A DNA stretch of 64,000 bases, taken from positions 286,004-350,003 of the forward strand of contig JADKDJ010000005.1 in the NCBI GenBank assembly GCA_016718405.1, written 5' to 3'. Made by a program: the position numbers and the translations under genes. Shown here piece by piece: positions 1 to 8,214 of the stretch. The number at the start of each line of letters is the position of its first letter. Within the stretch, counting starts at the first letter, position 1. The notes under the pieces are model-generated. The model did no database searches. It saw nothing but the letters and a program-made list of their open reading frames with translations, and was not told the DNA's origin. Origin of the DNA: Candidatus Rhodoferax odensensis (GTDB taxonomy: Bacteria > Pseudomonadota > Gammaproteobacteria > Burkholderiales > Burkholderiaceae_C).

Positions 1-603
1 AATTACCTGGCCCGTTTGGGCTGGAGCCATGGCGACGAAGAGTTGTTCAACCGCGAGCAACTGGTGGACTGGTTCGACGGCACACATCTGAACAAGAGTC
101 CCGCGCAGTGGGACCCGGTCAAGCTTCTGTGGGTCAATGCGCAGTACATCAAGCAGGCGGACAACATGCGCTTGGCGGGTCTGGTGGCGCAGCAATTGAC
201 CAAGCTGGGCATTGGCTTGGAGTCTTCCCTGGTTGAGAGCCATTTACCGCAGGTGTGTGCGTTGTTCAAAGACCGCTGCGACACCACGGTTGCGCTGGCG
301 CAGTGGGCTGCAAAGTTCTACGGCGATGTATCGCCCAACGCCACCGAGGCGGCGCAGCACCTTACCGCCGAGGTGCGACCGACGCTGGCCTTGTTGGCCG
401 GGAAGCTGACTGGATGTGACTGGACTCGCGCTGCCATTGCCACGGTGATCAAGGAGGTGCTGGCGACGACCGGGTTAAAGATGCCACAATTGGCCATGCC
501 CGTGCGCGTGTTGGTGCTGGGCACGGCGCAGACGCCGTCGCTCGACCTCGTGCTGGAGTTGTGTGGACGCGAGAAAGTGCTGGCACGTCTGAATTCGATC
601 TGA
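1..603 (+). CDS. gltX: Glutamyl-tRNA synthetase, C-terminal 200 residues (5' end outside window)
   Basis: The reading frame is open from base 1 and ends at TGA 601-603. The translated part (NYLARLGWSHGDEELF, then FDGTHLNKSPAQWD and VNAQYIKQAD) matches the end of the catalytic domain and the helical anticodon-binding domain of bacterial GltX, the cytoplasmic enzyme that charges tRNA-Glu. The catalytic HIGH motif lies upstream of the window. It is followed by a tRNA cluster that includes tRNA-Glu, its own substrate. Family assignment is firm; only the 5' part is unseen. Confidence 0.95.
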   Translation, partial: NYLARLGWSHGDEELFNREQLVDWFDGTHLNKSPAQWDPVKLLWVNAQYIKQADNMRLAGLVAQQLTKLGIGLESSLVESHLPQVCALFKDRCDTTVALAQWAAKFYGDVSPNATEAAQHLTAEVRPTLALLAGKLTGCDWTRAAIATVIKEVLATTGLKMPQLAMPVRVLVLGTAQTPSLDLVLELCGREKVLARLNSI

Positions 604-619
604 ATTTTCAGGCTATAAT
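590..619 (+). promoter_or_regulatory. Probable sigma-70 promoter of the tRNA cluster
   Basis: A perfect TATAAT hexamer lies at 614-619, just after the gltX stop. The -35 candidate TGAATT at 590-595 overlaps the gltX end with an 18-bp spacer and is a weak match to TTGACA. The position about 70 bp ahead of the first tRNA suits a stable-RNA promoter. The -10 is clear; the -35 is inferred. Confidence 0.5.
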
Positions 620-687
620 TCAAGGCTCAGGAAATGCAGAACGGCTTTAAGTTGTTCCGGAGTTTCTGGAGGTGAATCAGATTTGTC

Positions 688-763
<76 letters not shown>

Positions 764-845
764 ACAATTTCTGACGTGAGGGTCGAGAACCCTTAATTTG
801 TAGAGCGATAATTCTGCAAGAACTGGTAAAAAGTTCCAAGGTTTT

Positions 846-921
846 GACCCCATCGTCTAGAGGCCTAGGACATCACCCTTTCACGGTGAGTACCGGGGTT
901 CGAATCCCCGTGGGGTCGCCA
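846..921 (+). tRNA. tRNA-Glu (anticodon TTC)
   Basis: A 76-nt cloverleaf with acceptor stem GACCCCA/TGGGGTC, discriminator G and encoded CCA. The anticodon loop CTTTCAC gives TTC, and the T arm is GGTTCGAATCC. It lies just downstream of gltX, which charges it. Confidence 0.97.
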
Positions 922-967
922 AGTTTGTAGCGCTTGGACGCCGCAAGGTGTCGAAAGCTATCTACCA

Positions 968-1044
968 GGAGTGGTAGTTCAGTTGGTTAGAATACCGGCC
1001 TGTCACGCCGGGGGTCGCGGGTTCGAGTCCCGTCCACTCCGCCA
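968..1044 (+). tRNA. tRNA-Asp (anticodon GTC)
   Basis: A 77-nt cloverleaf with acceptor stem GGAGTGG/CCACTCC, discriminator G and encoded CCA. The anticodon loop CTGTCAC gives GTC, and the T arm is GGTTCGAGTCC. It is the last gene before a strong terminator. Confidence 0.97.
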
Positions 1045-1068
1045 AAATGCCCCCTAACTGGGGGAATC

Positions 1069-1107
1069 AAAAAGGGCTCGTTGCGTTTGCATCGAGCCCT
1101 TTTTTCT
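1069..1107. terminator. Rho-independent terminator after the tRNA cluster, probably bidirectional
   Basis: AAAGGGCTCG (1071-1080) pairs perfectly with CGAGCCCTTT (1093-1102) around a 12-nt loop and is followed by a T run. The A run on the other side lets it also serve the convergent gene that ends at 1146. Confidence 0.9.
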
Positions 1108-1145
1108 TACAGATCAGAAATCTCGGTTTCGTGTGTTGTCGAACC

Positions 1146-2066
1146 TCAAGGTTGGCATGTAGCCGGTTTGGCTTGGCCGGGCTTGATCAAGCCGGCCGCC
1201 AGGGCCGTGCCGCACACGATGATGGCCGCGCACAGCAGCATCCAGGCGTTGACCGTCTCATCCAGAAACACCGCGCCGTAGAAGACGGCAAACACCGGCA
1301 CGACAAAGGTCACGGTCAGTGATCGTGCTGGGCCGATGCGCTCGATCAGCCGAAAGTACAGTACGTAGGCCACGCCGGTGCAAACCACACCGACCCACAG
1401 CAGCGACAGCCACGCCGTGGCGCTGGGCGTGTGTTTGGGCCAGAACCATAGCGTCGGCAAGGCCAGGCCAAGCGTGGCGCCCAGTTGACTGCCGGCCGCG
1501 GTCACCAACGCGGGCAGGCCGCCAAGATACTTCTTGGTGTAGCTGGCCGAGATGCCATAACACAGGCAGGCCAGCAGGCAGGCCAGCACGGCCCAACCCG
1601 AGGACAGGCCGGAGGCATCGGGCTTGAAGCTGGCCTTGTCCCAAGCCAGCATGGCCACTCCCATGAAGCCGATCGCCAAGCCCAGCGCGCGCCAGCCATG
1701 TGGCCGGTCCTTGAGCCAGATCCAGGCGACCACCGCCCCAAACAAGGGCACCGTGGCGTTCAGGATCGAGGAGAGTCCTGTGCTGATGGTCAGCAGCGCA
1801 AAGGCGAAGCAGGCGAAGGGAATACCGGAGTTGAGCAACCCCACCAAGAATACCCGCCGCCAGTGACGGGTCAACAGCGGGCCCAGGCCACGCCACAGCA
1901 GCAGCGGCAGCAGGAACAGCGAGGCGATGGCAACCCGCACACCGGCCGTGGGCAGGGCGCCGAATTCGACCGTGCCCAGCCGCGTGAACAGGAACGAAGA
2001 GCCCCAGATGGCGGCCAGCAGAATGAAGTCCAGCCGCCATGGCTTGGAGGGGGCATGCGTGGTCAC
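1146..2066 (-). CDS. EamA/DMT-superfamily inner-membrane transporter
   Basis: This 306-aa protein has about ten hydrophobic helices in two EamA repeats (LLAAIWGSSFLFTRLG near the N-terminus, SLLWVGVVCTGVAYVLYF in the second half), as in drug/metabolite exporters of the RhaT/YdcZ type. I chose GTG at 2066 (VTTHAPSKPW) because it overlaps the ogt stop as GTGA, the same coupling seen one gene upstream. A longer in-frame extension would run back into ogt and has no transporter character. It is the last gene of the alkylation-repair operon, so it may export a metabolite or toxic compound, but the substrate is unknown. Confidence 0.85.
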   Translation of the reverse strand: MTTHAPSKPWRLDFILLAAIWGSSFLFTRLGTVEFGALPTAGVRVAIASLFLLPLLLWRGLGPLLTRHWRRVFLVGLLNSGIPFACFAFALLTISTGLSSILNATVPLFGAVVAWIWLKDRPHGWRALGLAIGFMGVAMLAWDKASFKPDASGLSSGWAVLACLLACLCYGISASYTKKYLGGLPALVTAAGSQLGATLGLALPTLWFWPKHTPSATAWLSLLWVGVVCTGVAYVLYFRLIERIGPARSLTVTFVVPVFAVFYGAVFLDETVNAWMLLCAAIIVCGTALAAGLIKPGQAKPATCQP

Positions 2067-2587
2067 ACTAATCCTTGCTGGTCGTCGGTGGAGAACGTGG
2101 CGCCTTCGCGTTGCAGCAGCGCGCGCTTGCGCGGCAGGCCGCCGGCGTAGCCCGTGAGCGAGCCATAGGCGCCGAGCACACGGTGGCATGGCACGATGAT
2201 GCTTAAGGGATTGCGACCGACGGCACTGGCCACGGCGCGCACCGCCGTGGGGCGGTCGATTGCCTGACTGAGCTGGCCATAGCTGCGTGTGGCGCCGGGG
2301 GCGATCGTGAGCAGCGCACGCCAGACGGTCTGTTGAAACGGCGTACCGGAGCTGAGGTCCAGCGGCAGGTCAAACACTCGGCGTTGGCCCGCGAAGTATT
2401 GCGCCAGTTGCGTGGCGGCCAGCTTCAGGACCGGGTGCTGCGGAGACAGCTGCCAGCCGCTCGGGTCAACCTGGTGGCGTTGCCCGTCAAACCAGGCGCC
2501 GGATAAGCCCTGCGTGTTGGCGGACAGCACCATGTCACCCAGCGGGCTCGCGATGCGGCTCTGGACCGTGTTGCTTGGAAATTTCAT
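2063..2587 (-). CDS. ogt: Methylated-DNA--[protein]-cysteine S-methyltransferase
   Basis: A 174-aa MGMT that removes the alkyl group from O6-methylguanine or O4-methylthymine onto its own cysteine, a suicide reaction. The active-site motif IVPCHRV is present with C134, preceded by the winged-helix region GTPFQQTVWRAL and the RAVASAVGRNP helix. The length is typical of Ogt. The start ATG (2585-2587) overlaps the stop of the upstream Ada-AlkA gene as ATGA, and its own stop overlaps the next start, so the three genes are translationally coupled. Confidence 0.95.
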   Translation of the reverse strand: MKFPSNTVQSRIASPLGDMVLSANTQGLSGAWFDGQRHQVDPSGWQLSPQHPVLKLAATQLAQYFAGQRRVFDLPLDLSSGTPFQQTVWRALLTIAPGATRSYGQLSQAIDRPTAVRAVASAVGRNPLSIIVPCHRVLGAYGSLTGYAGGLPRKRALLQREGATFSTDDQQGLV

Positions 2588-4203
2588 GTCAGTTCACTTT
2601 CTGCAGCGGATGGGCGGCTGGCTGATTGACGCGGCTTTTGGATGACGCGGGGTGCGTTGGGTTCGGTTGACGTGGAGGTGCTCAGTGTGTGCCATGCCCG
2701 CAGCACGGCATAACTGCGCCAGGGCTGCCAGGCGCGAGAAGCCAGCTCGGCCTCGCGCGCGGCATGGGGTCGGCCGGCCAGTCCCATGGCTTTGTGCAAG
2801 GCCACGTCGCTGGCTGGAAAGGCATCGCTCCAGCGCAAAGCGCGCATCGCGATGTAGTGCGCGGTCCAGCCGCCAATGCCCGGCAGCGCGATCAGTTGAG
2901 CGATGGTGGCGGGCACATCGGCACCAATGTGCAGCGCCAGGGTTTGCCCCTGCACCGCCTGTGCCAGGGCTACGATCGCGGCTTGGCGTTGGCGCACGAT
3001 ACCCAGTTGCCCCAGGTCGTCGGCGCTGGCACGCGCCAGCGCCTCGGGAGTGGGGAACAGTCGGTCCAGACCAGGCCACGGTGTCGTCACCGGTTCACCA
3101 AAGCGTGTCAGCAGACGGCTTGTCAGCGTGCGCGCGGCGGCCACGGTCACTTGCTGACCCAGCACTGCCCGTACCGCCAGCTCAAAGCCGTCCAGCGTGC
3201 CGGGTACGCGCAGGCCGTCGCATTGGGGAAACCTGGCATGCAGGAGCTCGTTGATGGCTCGCGGCTCCGCATCAAGGTCCAGCAGGGCGCGCAGCCGGTG
3301 CAGCAGCACGGGCAGCACGTCGCGCAGCGACTCGCTGATCTCGGCTTCGACCTGGCAACGCTCAGTGTTGAAACGCAAGCTGATCCAACCCTTGTGCGCC
3401 GCCCCTTGCCGGACCACTCGGACTGTGGTGCGCAGGCAGGACCCGCTGGGGGTGTGCAGCACTTGCTCGTGACCGGCAATGGCTCGGGTTTCAAAGAAGC
3501 CCAGCATCGCCGCCACATCGTAGGGCGGGCGATAGGCCAGTCGCAACGCCAGACCGGTCTGGTCGCTGCTGCGCGCCGGCCCCACCGCTTGCGCACGCAC
3601 GTGTGAGGGCGCCAGCCGGTAGTGCTGGACAAAAGCGGCGTTGAAGCGGCGCAGGCTCGCGAAACCGCTCAAGCCTGCCACTTGCGTTACCGGCAGGCTG
3701 GTGTCGCACAGCAACTGTTTGGCGCACAGCAGGCGGCGCGTTTGCAGGTACTGTAGGGGCGACACCCCCAAATGCGTCTCAAAGATGCGGCGCAGATGGC
3801 GATCGCTGACACCCAGCCGAGCAGCCAGCCTGCCCGCACTGGGCATGGCTTCAGCCCAGGCGTCAGGCGTGTCTAGCAGGCTGGCCGCTTGCCAGGCCAG
3901 GATGCGCGAGGCGTCTTGCATCGACCACGCACCGGACGCCGGGGCAGTGTGGCCCGTGTTGCCGCGCGGCGCAAGTTCCGGGCGGCAGCGCAAGCAGGGG
4001 CGAAAACCTGCCTGCTCGGCCTGGGCGGCATGCTCGAAGAATCGGCAGTTTTCCCGCTTGGGCGTGCGCACCCGGCATACCGGGCGGCAGTAGATGCCGG
4101 TGGATGTGACGCCGGTGAAGAAGCAACCATCAAAGCGCGCGTCTTTGGCCTTCAGCGCCAGGTAACAGGCGTCGTCGTGGGAGGGGGCAGGGTGCTGGGC
4201 CAT
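2584..4203 (-). CDS. Ada-type regulator fused to AlkA-like 3-methyladenine DNA glycosylase II
   Basis: A 539-aa fusion. Residues about 10-80 form the Ada zinc domain with C39, C43 (YCRPVC), C70 and C73 (CLRC), where C39 would accept methyl groups from phosphotriesters. Residues about 95-200 form an AraC-type HTH. Residues about 215-320 match the AlkA N-terminal domain. Residues about 330-505 form the HhH-GPD glycosylase with LPGIGGWTAHYIAMRAL and the likely catalytic Asp D466. It should sense methylation damage, activate its own operon and excise alkylated bases. It heads the operon with ogt and a DMT transporter and is divergent from the phosphomannomutase gene across 180 bp. Confidence 0.92.
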   Translation of the reverse strand: MAQHPAPSHDDACYLALKAKDARFDGCFFTGVTSTGIYCRPVCRVRTPKRENCRFFEHAAQAEQAGFRPCLRCRPELAPRGNTGHTAPASGAWSMQDASRILAWQAASLLDTPDAWAEAMPSAGRLAARLGVSDRHLRRIFETHLGVSPLQYLQTRRLLCAKQLLCDTSLPVTQVAGLSGFASLRRFNAAFVQHYRLAPSHVRAQAVGPARSSDQTGLALRLAYRPPYDVAAMLGFFETRAIAGHEQVLHTPSGSCLRTTVRVVRQGAAHKGWISLRFNTERCQVEAEISESLRDVLPVLLHRLRALLDLDAEPRAINELLHARFPQCDGLRVPGTLDGFELAVRAVLGQQVTVAAARTLTSRLLTRFGEPVTTPWPGLDRLFPTPEALARASADDLGQLGIVRQRQAAIVALAQAVQGQTLALHIGADVPATIAQLIALPGIGGWTAHYIAMRALRWSDAFPASDVALHKAMGLAGRPHAAREAELASRAWQPWRSYAVLRAWHTLSTSTSTEPNAPRVIQKPRQSASRPSAAESELT

Positions 4204-4383
4204 GGGGTCATGATAGTCGTGCCGCAGCCGAAGACTGGCCGTTTTCGGACATGTCCCTGCTGAGGGCAGGACGCGGCTGGCGGTGCCCGTCTTGTAACTT
4301 GGATGTACTACTGGCCAGGTTGTGCCCGCCTACAATCCAGAGCGCCCAAAACGCGTGTCTTTGTTTTTCAGGGAACCCCACTT

Positions 4384-5766
4384 ATGCAGCTCTGCGCTTC
4401 CATCTTCAAGGCCTACGACATTCGCGGTGTCGTGCCGACCACCATCGACGAGGCAGTGGCGGATGGACTGGGGCGGGCTTTCGGCACGCTGGCCTTGCGC
4501 GAGGGGCAAACGACCGTCGCTGTGGGGCGCGATGGGCGCTTGAGCGGGCCGGGGCTGAGTGCGGCATTGATGCGGGGCCTGATGGCCGTGGGCGTCGATG
4601 TGATCGATGTGGGCATGGTGACCACACCCATGCTGTACTTTGCCGCCACCACGCTGTGCAGCAGTGGCATTCAAGTTACCGGTAGCCACAACCCCAAGGA
4701 CTACAACGGCTTCAAGATGGTGCTGGGTGGGCGCGCCATTTATGGCGACGAGATTCAGGCACTTCGGCGTCTGATGGAGCAGGCGTCATGGGACTTGCGC
4801 GACGGCGCGAAGAGCCGTCACGTGGACGTGCTGCCAGCCTATCGCCAGCGCATCGTCGAAGGCATTGCGCTGGAGCGTCCCTTGAAGATCGTGGTGGACT
4901 GCGGCAATGGCGTCGCCGGCGCCTCGGCACCCGATATTTTCCGTGCGCTGGGCTGCGACGTGACGGAGTTGTTCAGCGCGGTGGATGGCACGTTTCCGAA
5001 TCACCACCCCGACCCCAGCAAGCCTGAGAACCTGCGTGACCTGATTGCAGCTCTGGCGTTGGGCGATGCCGAGCTGGGCTTGGCGTTTGACGGCGATGGC
5101 GACCGACTGGGCATCGTCACCAAGGATGGGCAGACGATCTACCCAGACCGACAAATGATGCTGTTCGCCCGTGACGTGCTCAGCCGTGTGCCCGGCGGAA
5201 AGATCGTGTTTGATGTGAAGTGCTCCCAGCGCCTAGCGCCGGCAATTGAGGCAGCAGGTGGTGTGCCCTTGATGTACAAGACGGGCCACTCGTTGATCAA
5301 GGCCCACATGAAGGAGATTGGCTCACCGTTGGGTGGCGAGATGAGCGGTCACATCTTCTTCAAGGAGCGTTGGTACGGCTTTGACGATGGCACCTATGCC
5401 GGTGCGCGCCTGCTTGAGATTGCGAGCCGCACACCGGACGCCAATGCGATGCTGCATGCGCTGCCCACCAGCTTCTCCACGCCGGAGTTCAACGTGAAAT
5501 GCGCCGAGGGCGAACCGCATGCGCTGGTGGCCCGGCTGGTCGAGGGGGCCAGCTTTGAGGCGCCAGCGGTGCTGACCACCATCGATGGCCTGCGCGTCGA
5601 TTGGCCCGATGGTTTTGGCCTGATACGCGCATCCAATACCACCCCGGTGCTGGTGCTGCGCTTCGAGGGGCATACCGAGCCCGCGCTTGCTCGCATCCAG
5701 GCCGATATGCTGGCGCTGCTGCGTTCGCTCAAGCCCGACGCGCTGATTGATGAGGCGGCGCATTGA
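4384..5766 (+). CDS. Phosphomannomutase/phosphoglucomutase (AlgC/ManB type)
   Basis: A 460-aa alpha-D-phosphohexomutase that interconverts hexose 1- and 6-phosphates for LPS and polysaccharide precursors. All four active-site elements are visible: the phosphoserine loop VTGSHNP with S101, the Mg-binding loop DGDGDRLG, the sugar-recognition loop GEMSGH and the phosphate-binding RASNTTP near the C-terminus. I chose ATG 4384 (MQLCASIFKAYDIRG), since upstream in-frame codons lack family similarity. LPS core genes follow 34 bp downstream on the same strand. Confidence 0.93.
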   Translation: MQLCASIFKAYDIRGVVPTTIDEAVADGLGRAFGTLALREGQTTVAVGRDGRLSGPGLSAALMRGLMAVGVDVIDVGMVTTPMLYFAATTLCSSGIQVTGSHNPKDYNGFKMVLGGRAIYGDEIQALRRLMEQASWDLRDGAKSRHVDVLPAYRQRIVEGIALERPLKIVVDCGNGVAGASAPDIFRALGCDVTELFSAVDGTFPNHHPDPSKPENLRDLIAALALGDAELGLAFDGDGDRLGIVTKDGQTIYPDRQMMLFARDVLSRVPGGKIVFDVKCSQRLAPAIEAAGGVPLMYKTGHSLIKAHMKEIGSPLGGEMSGHIFFKERWYGFDDGTYAGARLLEIASRTPDANAMLHALPTSFSTPEFNVKCAEGEPHALVARLVEGASFEAPAVLTTIDGLRVDWPDGFGLIRASNTTPVLVLRFEGHTEPALARIQADMLALLRSLKPDALIDEAAH

Positions 5767-5800
5767 GTCCCGGCGTGGCCCTCGGTGACGGAGTCGCCAT

Positions 5801-6835
5801 TTGCGCGTATTGATCGTCAAGCTGTCGTCGTTAGGTGATGTCGTACATGCCATGCCGGCTGTGCAGGACATCCTGCGCGCCGTGCCGGGCGCCCAGATTG
5901 ACTGGGTGGTGGAGCGCGGCTTCGCGCCGCTGGTGCGCCGCTGCGAGGGCGTTGACCGCGTGATTGAGTGTGCGCTGCGACGTTGGCGCAAGGCGCCGCT
6001 GTCTGCGGCCACGCGCCGGGCTTTTGCGGCGTTCAAGGCCGAGCTGCAACGTGAGCGCTATGACGCGGTGCTGGACCTCCAGGGCCTGAGCAAGTCGGCG
6101 CTGGTGGCGTGGTTGGCGCGGCTGGCACCGCAAGGCCAGCGTTATGCCATGGCGAATCAGACCGAGGGTTCCGGCTATGAGGCCCCGACGCGTTGGATCG
6201 CCGATGTGGCCGTGACCCTGCCCCCGCACATCCACGCGCTGACGCGTTCGCGCGAGTTGTGTGCACGCGCGCTGACTTACAAGCTCTCTGAAGCCATGGC
6301 ATTTGGCCTTCAAGCCAAGGCGGAGCGTGCCGTGTTAGCTACAAATGCAGTAGCGCATGAGGCGCACGGCAAGCGCGGTGTGGTGGCGCTGGTGCACGGC
6401 ACCTCGCGCGCGGACAAGCTTTGGCCGGTGGCCAGCTGGGTGACCCTTGGTCAGCGCTTGCACGAACAAGGTTTGTTGGTGGCACTGCCCCATGGCAACG
6501 ATGAGGAAGCGCAGCGCGCCAGCGAGATTGCCGCAGCCCTGCCCAATGCCGTGGTGTGGCCCCGGCTCGGCCTGGATGACTTGGTGGACTGTTTGGGCGG
6601 CTGCGCGGGCGCGATTGGCGTGGACAGCGGGCTTAGTCACATCGCGGTGGCCCTGGACTTGCTGCACGTGCAGCTCTACAACTTCGATACTGCCTGGCGC
6701 ACGGGGCCATTGCCGGGTGTCGGACCGGCGCGCCAACTCAGCGTGTTTGGCGCACCCGAACCAAGCGTGCAGCAGGTATGGCGGGCCTGGGAGCAGGTGC
6801 ACGCAGCGCAGCAAGGCGCTGGGGCAGCGTCATGA
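5801..6835 (+). CDS. waaC: Lipopolysaccharide heptosyltransferase I
   Basis: A 344-aa GT-9 family enzyme that adds the first heptose to Kdo2-lipid A at the inner face of the inner membrane. Seen: the N-terminal motif RVLIVKLSSLGDVVHAMPA, the ADP-heptose-binding region LVHGTSRADKLWP and the C-terminal GVDSGLSHIAVAL. The start is TTG at 5801, because family similarity begins exactly there and no ATG fits; GGTGACGGA upstream may be the ribosome site. Its stop overlaps the next gene as ATGA, coupling it to waaA. Confidence 0.93.
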   Translation: MRVLIVKLSSLGDVVHAMPAVQDILRAVPGAQIDWVVERGFAPLVRRCEGVDRVIECALRRWRKAPLSAATRRAFAAFKAELQRERYDAVLDLQGLSKSALVAWLARLAPQGQRYAMANQTEGSGYEAPTRWIADVAVTLPPHIHALTRSRELCARALTYKLSEAMAFGLQAKAERAVLATNAVAHEAHGKRGVVALVHGTSRADKLWPVASWVTLGQRLHEQGLLVALPHGNDEEAQRASEIAAALPNAVVWPRLGLDDLVDCLGGCAGAIGVDSGLSHIAVALDLLHVQLYNFDTAWRTGPLPGVGPARQLSVFGAPEPSVQQVWRAWEQVHAAQQGAGAAS

Positions 6836-8214
6836 CCCGTGCCCTGTATTCGTTGCTGATGTGGTTGGGCCAACCGCTGTTGCGCCGCAAGCTCATGCGC
6901 CGGGGCAAGCTGGAGGCGGGTTACCACCAACACGTGGAAGAACGATTCGGACGCTACGACGCCGAGACGATTGTGGCTGCGGGCGACTTTGTTTGGGTGC
7001 ACGCCGTGTCGCTGGGCGAAACACGCGCTGCGGAGCTGTTGATTGGGCGACTGCGTGAGCGGCTGCCGGGCCTGCGCCTGCTGCTCACGCACAGCACTGC
7101 CACCGGACGTGCCGAAGGCTTGAAGCTGCTGCGCCCGGACGACCGACAGGTGTGGTTGCCCTGGGACACGCCCGGCGCGGTGCAGCGCTTTCTGGGCCGC
7201 TACCGGCCGCGACTGGGCGTGCTGATGGAGACCGAGCTGTGGCCCAACCTGAGCGCGGCGTGCGCCCGTCACGCTGTGCCGCTGGTGATGGTTAACGCCC
7301 GCCTGAGTGAGAAATCCTTGCGCCAGGCAAGGCGCATGGGCTGGTTGGCGCGACCGGCCTATCGTTCCTTGACGGCCGTGTGGGCGCAGACTGAGGATGA
7401 CGCCAGGCGCTTGGCATCGATGGGTGCGCCCGTCAAGGCCGTATTGGGAAACCTCAAGTTTGACGCCACGCCGGACGCGGCCAAGCTCGCGCAAGGGCGT
7501 GCCTGGCGCGCCGCGCAGGCCATGCCGGTGGTGGTCCTGGCAGTGTCCCGTGAGGGCGAGGAGGCGGCACTGCTGGCTTTGCTCGCCGACAAGGGCGCCA
7601 ATGGTGCGGCGAGTGCCGCGGTACAGTGGCTGATCGTGCCACGCCACCCGCAGCGTTTCGACGCCGTGGCGGCCTTGATCGAACAGCATGGTTTCAAACT
7701 GTCGCGCCGCAGCACCTGGTCGGCAGCGGCTGGGCCAGCCACTGCTGCGCCGCCGGCCGTTGGGTTCTGTGCAGCATCGGCAGCCGCGCCGATTTCAGGG
7801 CCTGCCAGCGCGGACGACGGCGGAGCCTGCCTAATCTGGTTGGGCGACTCGCTCGGTGAGATGGCGCTGTACTACGGCTTGGCCGACGTGGCTTTGCTCG
7901 GTGGCAGTTTCGAACCGTTGGGCGGGCAAAACTTGATCGAAGCGGCCGGGTGCGGTTGCCCGATCGTGATGGGCCCGCACACTTTCAACTTTGCGCAGGC
8001 TGCGCAGTTGGCTCAGGCCCGCGGTGCCGCCCTGCGCGTGGACGACATGGCTGCCGCGCTGCAATGTGCGCCGGCCTTGGCACACAACGCACAAGAGTTG
8101 GCGCAGCGCCAACAGGCCGCGCTGCAGTTTGCCCAGGCGCACGGCGGTGCGCTGGACCGGACCTGCGACGCGCTGCTGGAGCTACTTGGCCAACAGCGCG
8201 TTGACCGGCCCTAG
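6832..8214 (+). CDS. waaA: 3-deoxy-D-manno-octulosonic acid (Kdo) transferase
   Basis: A 460-aa GT-30 enzyme that transfers Kdo from CMP-Kdo to lipid IVA. Seen: a short N-terminal membrane-associating stretch (LYSLLMWLGQPLLRRK), FVWVHAVSLGETRAAELLIG, the METELWPNL motif with the catalytic Glu region, VNARLSEKS, and the nucleotide-binding LGGSFEPLGGQNLIEAAGCGCPIVMGP, split here by family convention. A 40-residue Ala/Pro-rich insert around residues 295-330 is longer than usual. It starts at 6832 inside the waaC stop (ATGA). Its 3' end overlaps the convergent tolC remnant by 33 bp. Confidence 0.93.
   Translation: MTRALYSLLMWLGQPLLRRKLMRRGKLEAGYHQHVEERFGRYDAETIVAAGDFVWVHAVSLGETRAAELLIGRLRERLPGLRLLLTHSTATGRAEGLKLLRPDDRQVWLPWDTPGAVQRFLGRYRPRLGVLMETELWPNLSAACARHAVPLVMVNARLSEKSLRQARRMGWLARPAYRSLTAVWAQTEDDARRLASMGAPVKAVLGNLKFDATPDAAKLAQGRAWRAAQAMPVVVLAVSREGEEAALLALLADKGANGAASAAVQWLIVPRHPQRFDAVAALIEQHGFKLSRRSTWSAAAGPATAAPPAVGFCAASAAAPISGPASADDGGACLIWLGDSLGEMALYYGLADVALLGGSFEPLGGQNLIEAAGCGCPIVMGPHTFNFAQAAQLAQARGAALRVDDMAAALQCAPALAHNAQELAQRQQAALQFAQAHGGALDRTCDALLELLGQQRVDRP

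Noticed and set aside
1047..1322. Small plus-strand open frame starting at the end of tRNA-Asp
   Set aside because: It runs through the terminator and into the antisense of the transporter gene, with no ribosome site.
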